Of a stretch of 64,000 nucleotides of DNA, positions 35,066 to 43,197 are shown one piece after another. The notes beneath the pieces were generated by a model. The model did no database searches, was not told the origin of the DNA, and was given only the letters and a program-made list of their open reading frames with translations. The number at the start of each line of letters is the position of its first letter. The stretch's first letter is position 1. Location of the stretch: contig NZ_WHUG01000001.1 of NCBI RefSeq assembly GCF_009380215.1, positions 124,001-188,000 on the forward strand, written 5' to 3'. The DNA is from Rugamonas aquatica (lineage in GTDB: Bacteria > Pseudomonadota > Gammaproteobacteria > Burkholderiales > Burkholderiaceae_D). The position numbers and the translations under genes were made by a program.

Positions 35066-35805
35066 AAGAACGTACCCCTGGCGGCGGCCTTGGTCTCGGC
35101 GGAGGCCGTAAATGGAATGCGAGTGGTGAAGCCGGCGCGGGCGGCAACGATCTGCTTGGCGGGCCAGGCAAACACGTCCTGGTTCCATATCGAGACGGTG
35201 TCGTTGTACAGCGTGCGCGCAGCGGTGATTTCTTTTTGGAGATAGCTGTTTTGTCGCATCGCATCAGCAATAACGGCTTGCGCCTTCAGGTCTGGATACG
35301 ACTCGCACGCGATACCGATGCGTGAAAAAATCCCGTCGATCTGTTGTGCGGCCGCATTGCGCTGAGCGTCGGAACTGCCGCCTTGACCGCTGCGGTATGC
35401 CGCCACCGACTTCATCACATCCTTGTCGAGATCGATCGCCTTGGCCACCAGGCCAACCACGTTGTTAAGGATGACGACCCGTTGTTCCAGGTAGTTGTCG
35501 ATTTGAGATGCGTCGGCCTGAATTTTTTGCTGCAGTTTGCGCAGATAGGCCAGGGCGTTGATTTTCATGAACAAGAAAATCAGGCCCGGCAGAACGCCTG
35601 CCACGATGAATCCGATGCTATGCAGCTGCGGCCGCGCGCCAGTTGCCAGGGAAATGATGCCGGGAATTGTCCCGACAGTCCAAAGCGCAATCTCGAAGAT
35701 CAGGGAGCCGGTACCAATTTGAACGGGAATCTGTTTGTTGATTACATTGATATCGCGGCCTTCATGGTTGATCGGGCCGGTTGTTTCGTCTAAATCATTC
35801 GCCAT
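35062..35805 (-). CDS. LemA-family membrane protein
   Basis: This 247-residue protein has two N-terminal membrane segments (SLIFEIALWTVGTIPGIISL and IGFIVAGVLPGLIFLFM) and then a long coiled helical domain: QIDNYLEQRVVILNNVVGLVAKAIDLDKDVMKSVAAYRSG, SYPDLKAQAVIADAMRQ and LYNDTVSIWNQDVFAWPAKQIVA. SYPDLKA and YNDTVSIWN fit the LemA pattern. The N-terminal extension with two membrane spans is longer than in classical LemA. It is translationally coupled to the downstream MAG1210-like gene. Confidence 0.85.
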   Translation of the reverse strand: MANDLDETTGPINHEGRDINVINKQIPVQIGTGSLIFEIALWTVGTIPGIISLATGARPQLHSIGFIVAGVLPGLIFLFMKINALAYLRKLQQKIQADASQIDNYLEQRVVILNNVVGLVAKAIDLDKDVMKSVAAYRSGQGGSSDAQRNAAAQQIDGIFSRIGIACESYPDLKAQAVIADAMRQNSYLQKEITAARTLYNDTVSIWNQDVFAWPAKQIVAARAGFTTRIPFTASAETKAAARGTFF

Positions 35806-35948
35806 ATGCGGCAGTCCTTTTTTTATATGGATGGAGGAGTGTTAATCCTTGCGTGAGACACTACTTGTTTTAAAGTTATTGTACTCATTGAAATATTTCT
35901 GTCAAGAATTATTTATGGTGATAATAAACATCACTTCAGCATGGCGAT

Positions 35949-35979
35949 TGCCCGTAAGCTGCTGCGCAACTTACGGGCA
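35949..35979 (-). terminator. Hairpin downstream of the amine oxidase gene
   Basis: TGCCCGTAAG, an 11-base loop, then CTTACGGGCA: a perfect 10-bp stem just past the amine oxidase stop. No T-run follows on the minus strand, so termination efficiency is uncertain. Confidence 0.5.
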
Positions 35980-35986
35980 TGGCGCT

Positions 35987-37708
35987 CTACCAGCCCAGGT
36001 AGTAGTCAGCCGGCAACCAGCTCGGGCGCGGCAGGCCGAAGTAGGACTGCAGCATTTTCTCGGCCTCGCAGAAGGCGCCTTCTACCCAGCCTTGCTGGTC
36101 CGAATAGGCTTCGCCGCAGATGTGTATGTCTTCTGTCGCCAAGGGCTTGCGCATGTAGGGCATCACATCCTGCACCTTGTAGCCGGCTTTCCACGCATGA
36201 TAGCCGGCGCCGAACGGGTCGTCGCCCCAGTCCTTGAACCAGGTAACGTAGGGCAGGGGAATGCCAACGCCGTGCAATTCGCGTAATTCCTTGACGATCT
36301 CCTTGACCATCGTGTCGCTCGCGGCAACGTCGTTCAGCGCTTCGACTTCACGCTGCGACGCCATCTTGGTCGCGCGTGGACGGAACTTCACCGGATCGTC
36401 GGACAAGGCCTTCCAGAACGTCTCCGTCTCCATGTCCCCGTAGCTGCCGAGCAGCATCGAATGGTCGGTCACTTTCGCGGTTCCGAAGTAGTAGCACTGA
36501 CGCATCGGCAGGTCGGTGATGGAATGGCCGGCGGTGATGCCCAGCTCCCGCCACCACGGCGTGTCGAATCCCATCAGGATCTTGAATGCCGGCTCCTTGA
36601 TGACCGAGCGAATGTTTTTGTTCAGCTCGGTGTTTTCATTGACGTTGAAGAAGAAGTTATCCTGGTCCAGAAGCTCCAGCGAGTGCCGCGGCATCGCCAG
36701 CACCAGCCGGTTGGCATACACCCGCCATTGCTGGTTCGAGCGCAGGTTGAGGAAGACCAGTTCATAGCGGTGGGTGGCGCTCTGCGGGTGTTGCTGGTTG
36801 AAGGTCAGCAGCTTGTTTTCGGACCAGATGCATGCGCCTTCGTGACGCATATATTCGTTCGCCATCGCATAGACCGTGCTGTCGAAGCCCTCGGCGATGG
36901 TCTTGTATTCGGCCCCGGCGGAGAAGTCGCCGATCATGTAGGGGAAGGCTTCCGCCGCGTTCCAGTTGATGGTGTTGGAGTAGTAGCCGCCGGCGGTCGA
37001 CAGGAAGGTATAGCCCTCCTGCGATACCTGGTCCTTGAGCAGATTCCAGAAGCCGATGTCGTTGACGAGGCGCTTGTCGTACGGTGAGCCTTCGAATTGG
37101 TAGGTCAGGTAGGGCTTGATCTCGTCCCATTGCCGCAGCGTCAGTTCGATGACGTAGTTATAGGCGTCGACCTGGCGGACGTGCTGGCCGAAATTCTCGC
37201 GGAACCACGGATCCGCGGTCAGCACGTCGTAGATCACTTTGCTGAACAGCTGGTCGGCGCTGAAGCCGATGTCGTCGTCGTCCAGGTAGTAGCGGGTCAG
37301 CAGCTTCTGCCCCTTGCTCTGCGCTTCCGTCCAGGCGTTTTGCTTGCAGCGGTCTTTGCGCAAGTACATGTACAGATATGCCGGATCGCCCATCGGAAAA
37401 TCAATCGCTTCCATCTGATCGGCGAAGACCTCTTCGATCAGCGTGGTGACGATTTTTTGCGAGGTCAGGTAGCGCATGCCGCCCAGCTCGCCCTGTACCG
37501 TCGGCATGCCGGGCAGGCGTACCGATTCAAGCCGCCCGGCGATGCGGGTGTTCATGTCGAAGACCTGTACCTGGCTGCCGGTGCTGGCGCCTTCCGTGGT
37601 CAGGCGGTAGGCGCTGTAGATGCCGGAAATGCCGGCGCCCACGATGGCCACGTCGAGTTTCAATCCATCCTGCAAGCCGGTGTTCAATGCCGTGTTCTTG
37701 TCAACCAT
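35987..37708 (-). CDS. FAD-dependent amine oxidase family protein
   Basis: This is a 573-residue flavoprotein. The dinucleotide-binding fold is at about 17-45 (LDVAIVGAGISGIYSAYRL), with the amine-oxidase RIAGR and GELGGMRYL blocks after it. The C-terminal FAD-binding segment is HICGEAYSDQQGWVEGAFCEAEKML. There is no signal peptide. The sequence is typical of L-amino-acid oxidase/monoamine oxidase superfamily members; the substrate is not evident. It is the second gene after the DAO-family oxidase (31 bp gap), suggesting a two-step amine or amino-acid oxidation. Confidence 0.85.
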   Translation of the reverse strand: MVDKNTALNTGLQDGLKLDVAIVGAGISGIYSAYRLTTEGASTGSQVQVFDMNTRIAGRLESVRLPGMPTVQGELGGMRYLTSQKIVTTLIEEVFADQMEAIDFPMGDPAYLYMYLRKDRCKQNAWTEAQSKGQKLLTRYYLDDDDIGFSADQLFSKVIYDVLTADPWFRENFGQHVRQVDAYNYVIELTLRQWDEIKPYLTYQFEGSPYDKRLVNDIGFWNLLKDQVSQEGYTFLSTAGGYYSNTINWNAAEAFPYMIGDFSAGAEYKTIAEGFDSTVYAMANEYMRHEGACIWSENKLLTFNQQHPQSATHRYELVFLNLRSNQQWRVYANRLVLAMPRHSLELLDQDNFFFNVNENTELNKNIRSVIKEPAFKILMGFDTPWWRELGITAGHSITDLPMRQCYYFGTAKVTDHSMLLGSYGDMETETFWKALSDDPVKFRPRATKMASQREVEALNDVAASDTMVKEIVKELRELHGVGIPLPYVTWFKDWGDDPFGAGYHAWKAGYKVQDVMPYMRKPLATEDIHICGEAYSDQQGWVEGAFCEAEKMLQSYFGLPRPSWLPADYYLGW

Positions 37709-37739
37709 TTTGGACTCCCGATATAAGTGGATAAATTAT

Positions 37740-38960
37740 TTACATGCTTCTGAAGTAGAGCTGGCCGGTCTGGAAGTGCGAGATGTCGTATGAGCTTTTG
37801 CCGTCGATCGCCATCTCCGACAGAATGCTGCCCAGCAGCGGCACGAACTTGGCGGCCCAGCCGGTGGCATACATGACGATGTTCTTGTGGTTGGGCACGT
37901 AGCTCGGGGCAAAGTCGATCAGCATTTCCTTGCCGGCGATAGTGCTCAGCGCCACCAGACAGGTGGACTTGTAATGCGGAGTGGGATCAAGCCCGGTCAT
38001 ATGCTTGCGCACCCATTCGGAGGTGTACGCCAATTCCTCGGGGTTGGGGACAAAGCTGGCCTGGTTGGGATCGGACAGGGGCGTCATCACGAAGTCCGGC
38101 GCAACCCGGATATAGTCGGGGTAATTCCATTCAACCTCGGGAAAACCGTAGAATTGATTACCGCTGTTGCCTTCAGGCTGCTGGAAAACAAACCAGGTCG
38201 GATATTGAATGGCGGGGTCGGTTTTTTTGAAATAGGCCGAGGCCATGTTCCAATACGTCGCTTCAATTCTGAAATCGAGCAGGTTAATGACGTCGTTAAT
38301 ATAAGGCCCCGGAACGATCACCAGCTTCTTGCCGACGTAAGTGCCGCCGGGAGTCGTCACCATGAACAGCTGATCGGATTGCTGAATGCCGATGACCGGC
38401 GACTGATCAAGCATCGTCACGAGGGGGCTGGCGAGATTGCAGTCGTATAGCGTGCGCTGGGTGGCCAGCAAGTCGATGCTGGCGCCATCGGCCTGGAACA
38501 GGCCCCGGTAATTCGACGGCAAGTCTTTGAAATGATAGCGTTCTTCGATTTCCCCGACGGTCAGTGAGGTGTACGGCACGTCCTGCGCCTGCATGGCCAA
38601 CTCCGCGGCGGCGATATTGCCCTCCGTGGACTGGACGGTCGGGTCGCCAAACCACAAGGTGCCGACCGTCGTCAGCAGTTGTTCCTGGCTGTGGGTTTGC
38701 AGCTCAGCCCAGTAGGGCAGGGCATCCTCGGCCATCTTCACCATGTATTCATCCGGGTAGGGAATGCGGAACTGGCGGGAAACACCGGCCGAACTGCCTT
38801 GCTGGTTGAAGAAGGTGAACTGTTCCAGAACCAGCGTGGAAGCGGAACGCTTGCTGTTGTAATACGCGGTGGCGAGCCCCATCGGGCCGCCGCCTATGAC
38901 TATCACGTCATATGTTTGTTGAAAAACGGATGCGGGCTTATTTATTTTATCGACAGGCAT
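37740..38960 (-). CDS. DAO-family FAD oxidase (sarcosine oxidase-like)
   Basis: This 406-residue enzyme has the N-terminal dinucleotide motif DVIVIGGGPMGLATAYY and SRQFRIPYPDEYMVKMA, similar to the R-x-x-x-Y region of monomeric sarcosine and N-methyltryptophan oxidases. C334 in KSTCLVALS aligns with the cysteine that covalently holds FAD in monomeric sarcosine oxidase, and the following NHKNIVMYATGWAAKFVPLLG matches that family's late FAD-binding block. The substrate is unknown. It forms an operon with the amine oxidase, probably cytoplasmic. Confidence 0.85.
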   Translation of the reverse strand: MPVDKINKPASVFQQTYDVIVIGGGPMGLATAYYNSKRSASTLVLEQFTFFNQQGSSAGVSRQFRIPYPDEYMVKMAEDALPYWAELQTHSQEQLLTTVGTLWFGDPTVQSTEGNIAAAELAMQAQDVPYTSLTVGEIEERYHFKDLPSNYRGLFQADGASIDLLATQRTLYDCNLASPLVTMLDQSPVIGIQQSDQLFMVTTPGGTYVGKKLVIVPGPYINDVINLLDFRIEATYWNMASAYFKKTDPAIQYPTWFVFQQPEGNSGNQFYGFPEVEWNYPDYIRVAPDFVMTPLSDPNQASFVPNPEELAYTSEWVRKHMTGLDPTPHYKSTCLVALSTIAGKEMLIDFAPSYVPNHKNIVMYATGWAAKFVPLLGSILSEMAIDGKSSYDISHFQTGQLYFRSM

Positions 38961-39308
38961 AACACTACCTTTCCAATAGTAACAAGTGGAGGATGGTGAT
39001 AACTCTGGAGGGAATCAGGTGCGCGTAATAACGGCGCACCGGAATGGGTAGTATTGCATTAATTTTCAAAAAGATAACGTCTGTGTTGGCTTATTCCAAC
39101 GTGAATTTTTATATATTTTTAATTAACTTGACGCGGGTCAAGGCTATTAATTTGCTTGTTATTTGTATCGCGGTCGGCATTATGTCGGCGAGAATTTGTG
39201 CGCCATAAAAGCGACTATTAATTCCGACTTTTCCAGGCTAATGGACTGCTAATTGTCAGTCTCTATGATGGTCTGCACGCTCCCACTTCAACTTCGACAA
39301 GGTGTTGC
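38961..39308. other. Divergent intergenic region
   Basis: No gene is visible in this 348-base AT-rich region. It separates the leftward flavin oxidase operon from the rightward COG4705 gene and holds both promoters as well as an FNR-like palindrome. Confidence 0.5.
39127..39142. promoter_or_regulatory. FNR/ANR-like palindromic site
   Basis: CTTGACGCGGGTCAAG is a perfect palindrome with the TTGAC-N4-GTCAA spacing of FNR-family sites (consensus TTGAT-N4-ATCAA). It lies midway between the two divergent starts. Oxygen-dependent control of one or both operons is inference. Confidence 0.5.
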
Positions 39309-40076
39309 ATGAATCAACCAATTACCGCGCCCGTCGCCATGGTCAACAAGGCGCCGGTGGCCGTGCTGAGCTTTTGGGTCATCAAGATCCTGTCCACCAC
39401 CGTCGGCGAGACTGGCGCCGACTATCTGGCGGTGAACGCCGGCCTGGGCACGGCCGTCACCGGCGGCATCACCGCAGCGCTGCTGGCCGCCGCACTGGTG
39501 GCGCAACTACGCGCTGGGCGCTTCGTGCCCTGGCTGTACTGGCTGTGCGTGGTGCTGCTCAGTGTGGCGGGCACCCAGATCACCGACGCGCTGACCGACC
39601 GCCTGGGCGTGAGCCTGTACCTCAGCACGGCCGTCTTTGGCGTTCTGTTGGCCCTGCTGTTTGCCGCCTGGTACCGCAGCGAACGTACGCTGTCCGTCAC
39701 CACCATCAACACCGGACGCCGCGAACGTTTCTACTGGGCGGCGATCCTGCTGACCTTCGCGCTGGGCACGGCGGCCGGCGACCTGGCCACGGAGGAGCTG
39801 GCGCTGGGCTTCCGGCTGGGCGTGCTGGCGTTCGGCATGCTGATCGCGATCATCTACGCAGCCAAGCGCAACGGCGCCAATCCGGTGCTGACGTTCTGGC
39901 TGGCCTACATTCTGACGCGTCCGTTGGGCGCTTCGCTGGGCGACCTGCTGTCGCAATCCACCGAATACGGCGGCATCGGCTGGGGTGCAGTCAACACCAG
40001 CATCGTGTTCCTGCTGGCGATTGCCGCCCTGGTGGCGTTCGTGAGCAGGACGCCGCCTACCGTTCGAGCCAACTGA
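39309..40076 (+). CDS. COG4705-type multi-pass membrane protein
   Basis: This 255-residue protein is almost entirely hydrophobic, with about eight membrane segments in two similar halves. Each half opens with an F-W-x-x-x-L-T/S pattern and an acidic G-D/E motif: [22 protein letters not shown] and [20 protein letters not shown] third such pattern is [21 protein letters not shown]. This is the COG4705 pattern. Function is not established. It is followed 29 bp later by a small exported protein and, convergently, by a two-component system. Confidence 0.8.
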   Translation: MNQPITAPVAMVNKAPVAVLSFWVIKILSTTVGETGADYLAVNAGLGTAVTGGITAALLAAALVAQLRAGRFVPWLYWLCVVLLSVAGTQITDALTDRLGVSLYLSTAVFGVLLALLFAAWYRSERTLSVTTINTGRRERFYWAAILLTFALGTAAGDLATEELALGFRLGVLAFGMLIAIIYAAKRNGANPVLTFWLAYILTRPLGASLGDLLSQSTEYGGIGWGAVNTSIVFLLAIAALVAFVSRTPPTVRAN

Positions 40077-40105
40077 CATTCATTTTTCAACCAAGAGGAG
40101 CAGAC

Positions 40106-40510
40106 ATGCAAAACCACATCTACAAGCGCGCCATCATCGCGGCCGTTGCGGCCGTCACCCTGGCGGTGGCCGCCATTGCGCCGACCAATCCGCTGTTGCC
40201 GGCCGCGCAGGCTGCCAGCAGCGCCAAGCTGGGCGACCTGGGGAAATTCCGCACCATCGCCCAGGACACGGCCAAGCTTGTCGATGCCGGCGACCTGGCC
40301 GGCGGCAAGAAACGCATCAAGGATCTGGAGACCACGTGGGACGAGGCCGAGGCCGGTCTGAAGCCGCGCGCGGCCGCCGATTGGCACGTGGTCGACAAGG
40401 CGATCGATCGCGCGCTGGACGCGCTGCGCGCCAGTCGTCCGGATGCCGCCGCCTGCAAGGCTGCGATGACGGACCTGCTGGCGGCGATCGACAAGGCGCA
40501 GGCGAAGTAA
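40106..40510 (+). CDS. Small exported helical protein
   Basis: This 134-residue protein is preceded by AAGAGGAG. It has a signal peptide of about 1-36 ([30 protein letters not shown]). The mature part is helical ([81 protein letters not shown]). Similar proteins often accompany COG4705 genes and are sometimes mislabelled histidine kinase; no kinase motif is present. It is probably periplasmic and functions with the membrane protein upstream. Confidence 0.75.
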   Translation: MQNHIYKRAIIAAVAAVTLAVAAIAPTNPLLPAAQAASSAKLGDLGKFRTIAQDTAKLVDAGDLAGGKKRIKDLETTWDEAEAGLKPRAAADWHVVDKAIDRALDALRASRPDAAACKAAMTDLLAAIDKAQAK

Positions 40511-40515
40511 GCGCT

Positions 40516-41871
40516 TCAGCGGCTGAACAGGATGCTGGCCCGTAGTCCGGCCGGCACCTGCCGGTCAACATAGTCCAGCGTCACGCGCGCGCCCAGGCGG
40601 CGCGCCACCGCAGCCACGATAGACAAGCCCAGCCCCGATCCCGTGTGTGCATTGCCCAGCGCGCGATAGAAGGGATCGAACACGCGCTCCCGTTCTTCCG
40701 GAGCGATGCCGGGGCCGGAGTCGCACACTTCCACGCTGATGCCCTCCGCACCGGTCAGCACCGCCAGGTCCACGCGGCCGCCGTCGGGCGTGTGGCGGAT
40801 GGCGTTGTCGACCAGGTTGCGCACCATCAGCAGCAGATCGACTTCGCTCGCCAGCGGCGCGGCGTCGATGTCGCTGGTGACGCCCAGATCGATGTTGCGC
40901 GCCTGCGCCAGCGGCATCAGGTCTTCCAGCACCAGCCGGAACACGTGCAGCAGCGACACGCGCTCAGCGGCCGGCGCTGGCGAGGCCTGAACGCGGGCCA
41001 GCGACAGCAGCTGTTCCAGCAGGTCGCGGCCGCGCCGCAGGCCGGAGCGCAGCGTCGCCACCTTGGCTTGCGCTGCCGGCGACAAATCGCTGTCGGCCAG
41101 CGCCTCGGCTTGCAGTGACAGCGCCGTCATCGGCGAGCGCAGTTCGTGGGCGGCGTCGGCGACGAAGCGGCGCTGCGCCTGCATGGCTTGCGCGACACGC
41201 TCCAGCAGTCGGTTGATGGCGGTAACGAAGGGGCGCATTTCTGACGGCAGGAAGTCCGGCGTCAGCGGCTGCAGTTCATGCTCGCTGCGGCGGTCGATAT
41301 CGCCGGCCAGCGTGGCGATGGGACGAAAGCCGCGCCGCAACATCAGCACCACCAGCAATGGCAGCAGCGGCAGCAACACCAGCAGCGGCAGCAATGTGCG
41401 CAGGGCGCCTTCCAGCGCGATCTCGTCGCGCACCGCCGCCGCCTGGGCTACCGCCAGCCGCTCGCCGGTGGACAGCCGTTGCAACAGGATGCGGTAGGGC
41501 GTGCCGGCGATGGTGCGGCGGTGGATGCCGTCGGGCAGGGCGGCCAGCTGCTGCAACGGTTCGTCGGCCGTCCGCTGGTCCGGTGCCTGTACCGGTTGCG
41601 ACGGCAGCAACTGCACCACCACGCGCGTCTCGTCGCCGCCGGCAAATGGATTGCTGTCTGCCGCGCGGAGCGGCGTCGCGACCAGCCGGTGCTGGTCGAA
41701 CAGCGCGTGCACGTGGCGCAGCGTGTCGTCCTGCAGTTCGTTGGCCTCGTCATAGGCGGCCACGAACGACAGCGCGGCGGCCGGCACGGCTACCGCCAGG
41801 ATGCCGCCGGTCAGCCACAGCGACAGCCGCAGCTGCAGCGAATCCTTCAGATGCTTTTGTCGACCATCCAT
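40516..41871 (-). CDS. Two-component sensor histidine kinase (QseC/TctE type)
   Basis: This is a 451-residue kinase. Membrane segments at about 18-40 and 160-180 flank a periplasmic sensor. The HAMP region is followed by the H-box FVADAAHELRSPMTALSLQAEAL, the N-box LLLMVRNLVDNAIRHTPDGG and the G-boxes VCDSGPGIAPEERERVFDPFYR and GSGLGLSIVAAVARRLGA. Its start overlaps the response regulator end by 25 bases. It converges on the COG4705 operon, which may be its target, but that is only proximity. Confidence 0.95.
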   Translation of the reverse strand: MDGRQKHLKDSLQLRLSLWLTGGILAVAVPAAALSFVAAYDEANELQDDTLRHVHALFDQHRLVATPLRAADSNPFAGGDETRVVVQLLPSQPVQAPDQRTADEPLQQLAALPDGIHRRTIAGTPYRILLQRLSTGERLAVAQAAAVRDEIALEGALRTLLPLLVLLPLLPLLVVLMLRRGFRPIATLAGDIDRRSEHELQPLTPDFLPSEMRPFVTAINRLLERVAQAMQAQRRFVADAAHELRSPMTALSLQAEALADSDLSPAAQAKVATLRSGLRRGRDLLEQLLSLARVQASPAPAAERVSLLHVFRLVLEDLMPLAQARNIDLGVTSDIDAAPLASEVDLLLMVRNLVDNAIRHTPDGGRVDLAVLTGAEGISVEVCDSGPGIAPEERERVFDPFYRALGNAHTGSGLGLSIVAAVARRLGARVTLDYVDRQVPAGLRASILFSR

Positions 41872-42509
41872 CCGACCCCCCTGACGTTTTTGATGGCGCC
41901 CGCGCCGAACTTCTTGCGCAGCGAATGAATCAGGAATTCGACCGCGTTGCTTTCCACTTCCTCGCCCCAGCCGTAGATGCGTTCCTCCAGTTCGCTGCGC
42001 GACAGGATGGCGCCGGGACGCCGCATCAGCGCCTGCAGCAGCGCGAACTCGCGGTTCGACAGCTGCGCCGTGAGTTCGCCGCTGGACGCCTGGCGCGTGG
42101 CCGGATCAAGCGTCAACACGCCGTTGCTCAGCACCGGCGCGGCGCTGCCCCCCTTGCGGCGCATCACGGCGCGCATGCGCGCCAGCAGCTCGCTCATCTC
42201 GAACGGCTTGGGCACGTAGTCGTCGGCGCCATTGTCCAGGCCTTCGATGCGTTCATCGAGGCCGTCGCGCGCGGTGATAATCAGCAACGGCACTTCGTTG
42301 CCGGACGCACGCAGGGCGCGCAGCACGGCCATGCCATCCTTGCCCGGCAAGCCCAGGTCCAGCAGCACCAGGTCGTAGTGCTGGCAAGCAAGCGTGTCGA
42401 GCGCGCTTTGGCCGTTGCGCACCCAGTCGGCCGCATAGGAGGCGGCCTTGAGCGCCGCATGCGCGGCCGCGCCTATCATCGGGTCGTCCTCGACCAGCAG
42501 CACACGCAT
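41847..42509 (-). CDS. OmpR-family response regulator
   Basis: This 220-residue regulator has the receiver phosphorylation site D51 in YDLVLLDLGLPGKDGM, the switch Thr/Lys in IITARDGLDERIEGLDNGADDYVPKPFE, and a winged-helix DNA-binding domain (LSNREFALLQALMRRPGAILSRSELEERIYGWGEEVESNAVEFLIHSLRKKFG). It is QseB/PmrA-like. It lies three bases after the PAP2 gene and overlaps the kinase gene, making a PAP2-regulator-kinase operon. Confidence 0.95.
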   Translation of the reverse strand: MRVLLVEDDPMIGAAAHAALKAASYAADWVRNGQSALDTLACQHYDLVLLDLGLPGKDGMAVLRALRASGNEVPLLIITARDGLDERIEGLDNGADDYVPKPFEMSELLARMRAVMRRKGGSAAPVLSNGVLTLDPATRQASSGELTAQLSNREFALLQALMRRPGAILSRSELEERIYGWGEEVESNAVEFLIHSLRKKFGAGAIKNVRGVGWMVDKSI

Positions 42510-42512
42510 GGC

Positions 42513-43106
42513 TTACTCCCGTACCCAGCCGCGCTGGATCAATGGCCGGAACAGGCTGCGGTACACGCGCTCGGCCGGCGGGCAGACCAGCGCCGGCAGC
42601 GCGCCCAATTGTCGCGCCACGCAGGCGCCGATGGCGCCGATCAACAGCGCGCCGGCCATGTCGGCAGGGTAGTGGACCCCGATGTAGATGCGCGCCCAAG
42701 CCATCGGCACGCCCAGCAGGGCCAGCCCAACGCCGGCGCGGCGGGTCGCAGGGTGCAGACACAGGCTCAACGCCACGGACCACAGTAGCGTCAGATGGTC
42801 GCTGGGGAAGGAGGCGTCCGGCGCGTGCGCAACCCAGGCGTGGGCGATGCCGTCCATGAACGGGCGATTGTGGGGGAATATCAGGCCGGCCAGCTGCGCC
42901 AGCCCGAGTGCGACGGCGGCCGCCAGGCATGCCTCCAGCGCCGCCTGGCGCCAGGCCGGGCGGCCGCGCAGCCATCCCGTCACCAGCAGCAGTGGCACGG
43001 CCAGGATGGCCACCTCGGCCAATGCGATGGCGGCGGCCAGCACCATCGGCGGGGGCGTATGCGGCGCGGCCAGTAGCAGGAACAGATCGGTGTTCAGGGT
43101 AGTCAT
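42513..43106 (-). CDS. PAP2-superfamily phosphatase (undecaprenyl-diphosphatase type)
   Basis: This is a 197-residue membrane protein with about five hydrophobic segments and the PAP2 motifs FPHNRPF, FPSDH (catalytic His) and RIYIGVHYPADMAGA. The start is ATG 43106 (MTTLNTDLF); the longer frame adds residues without membrane character. It probably dephosphorylates undecaprenyl diphosphate or another lipid phosphate at the periplasmic face. Its operon with a QseBC/PmrAB-like system suggests an envelope-stress or lipid A link. Confidence 0.85.
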   Translation of the reverse strand: MTTLNTDLFLLLAAPHTPPPMVLAAAIALAEVAILAVPLLLVTGWLRGRPAWRQAALEACLAAAVALGLAQLAGLIFPHNRPFMDGIAHAWVAHAPDASFPSDHLTLLWSVALSLCLHPATRRAGVGLALLGVPMAWARIYIGVHYPADMAGALLIGAIGACVARQLGALPALVCPPAERVYRSLFRPLIQRGWVRE

Positions 43107-43142
43107 GGAAATCCAATGTGATGGCGGCACATGACTATAACC

Positions 43143-43172
43143 GCTCCGGCTTAGCTGACACTGAGCCGGAGC
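43143..43172. terminator. Inverted repeat between the MFS and PAP2 genes
   Basis: GCTCCGGCT, a 12-base loop, then AGCCGGAGC. It follows the MFS gene on the minus strand and may end the siderophore transport operon. No clear T-run follows. Confidence 0.45.
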
Positions 43173-43197
43173 CGCACTGTTCATTTGTATCGGACTT

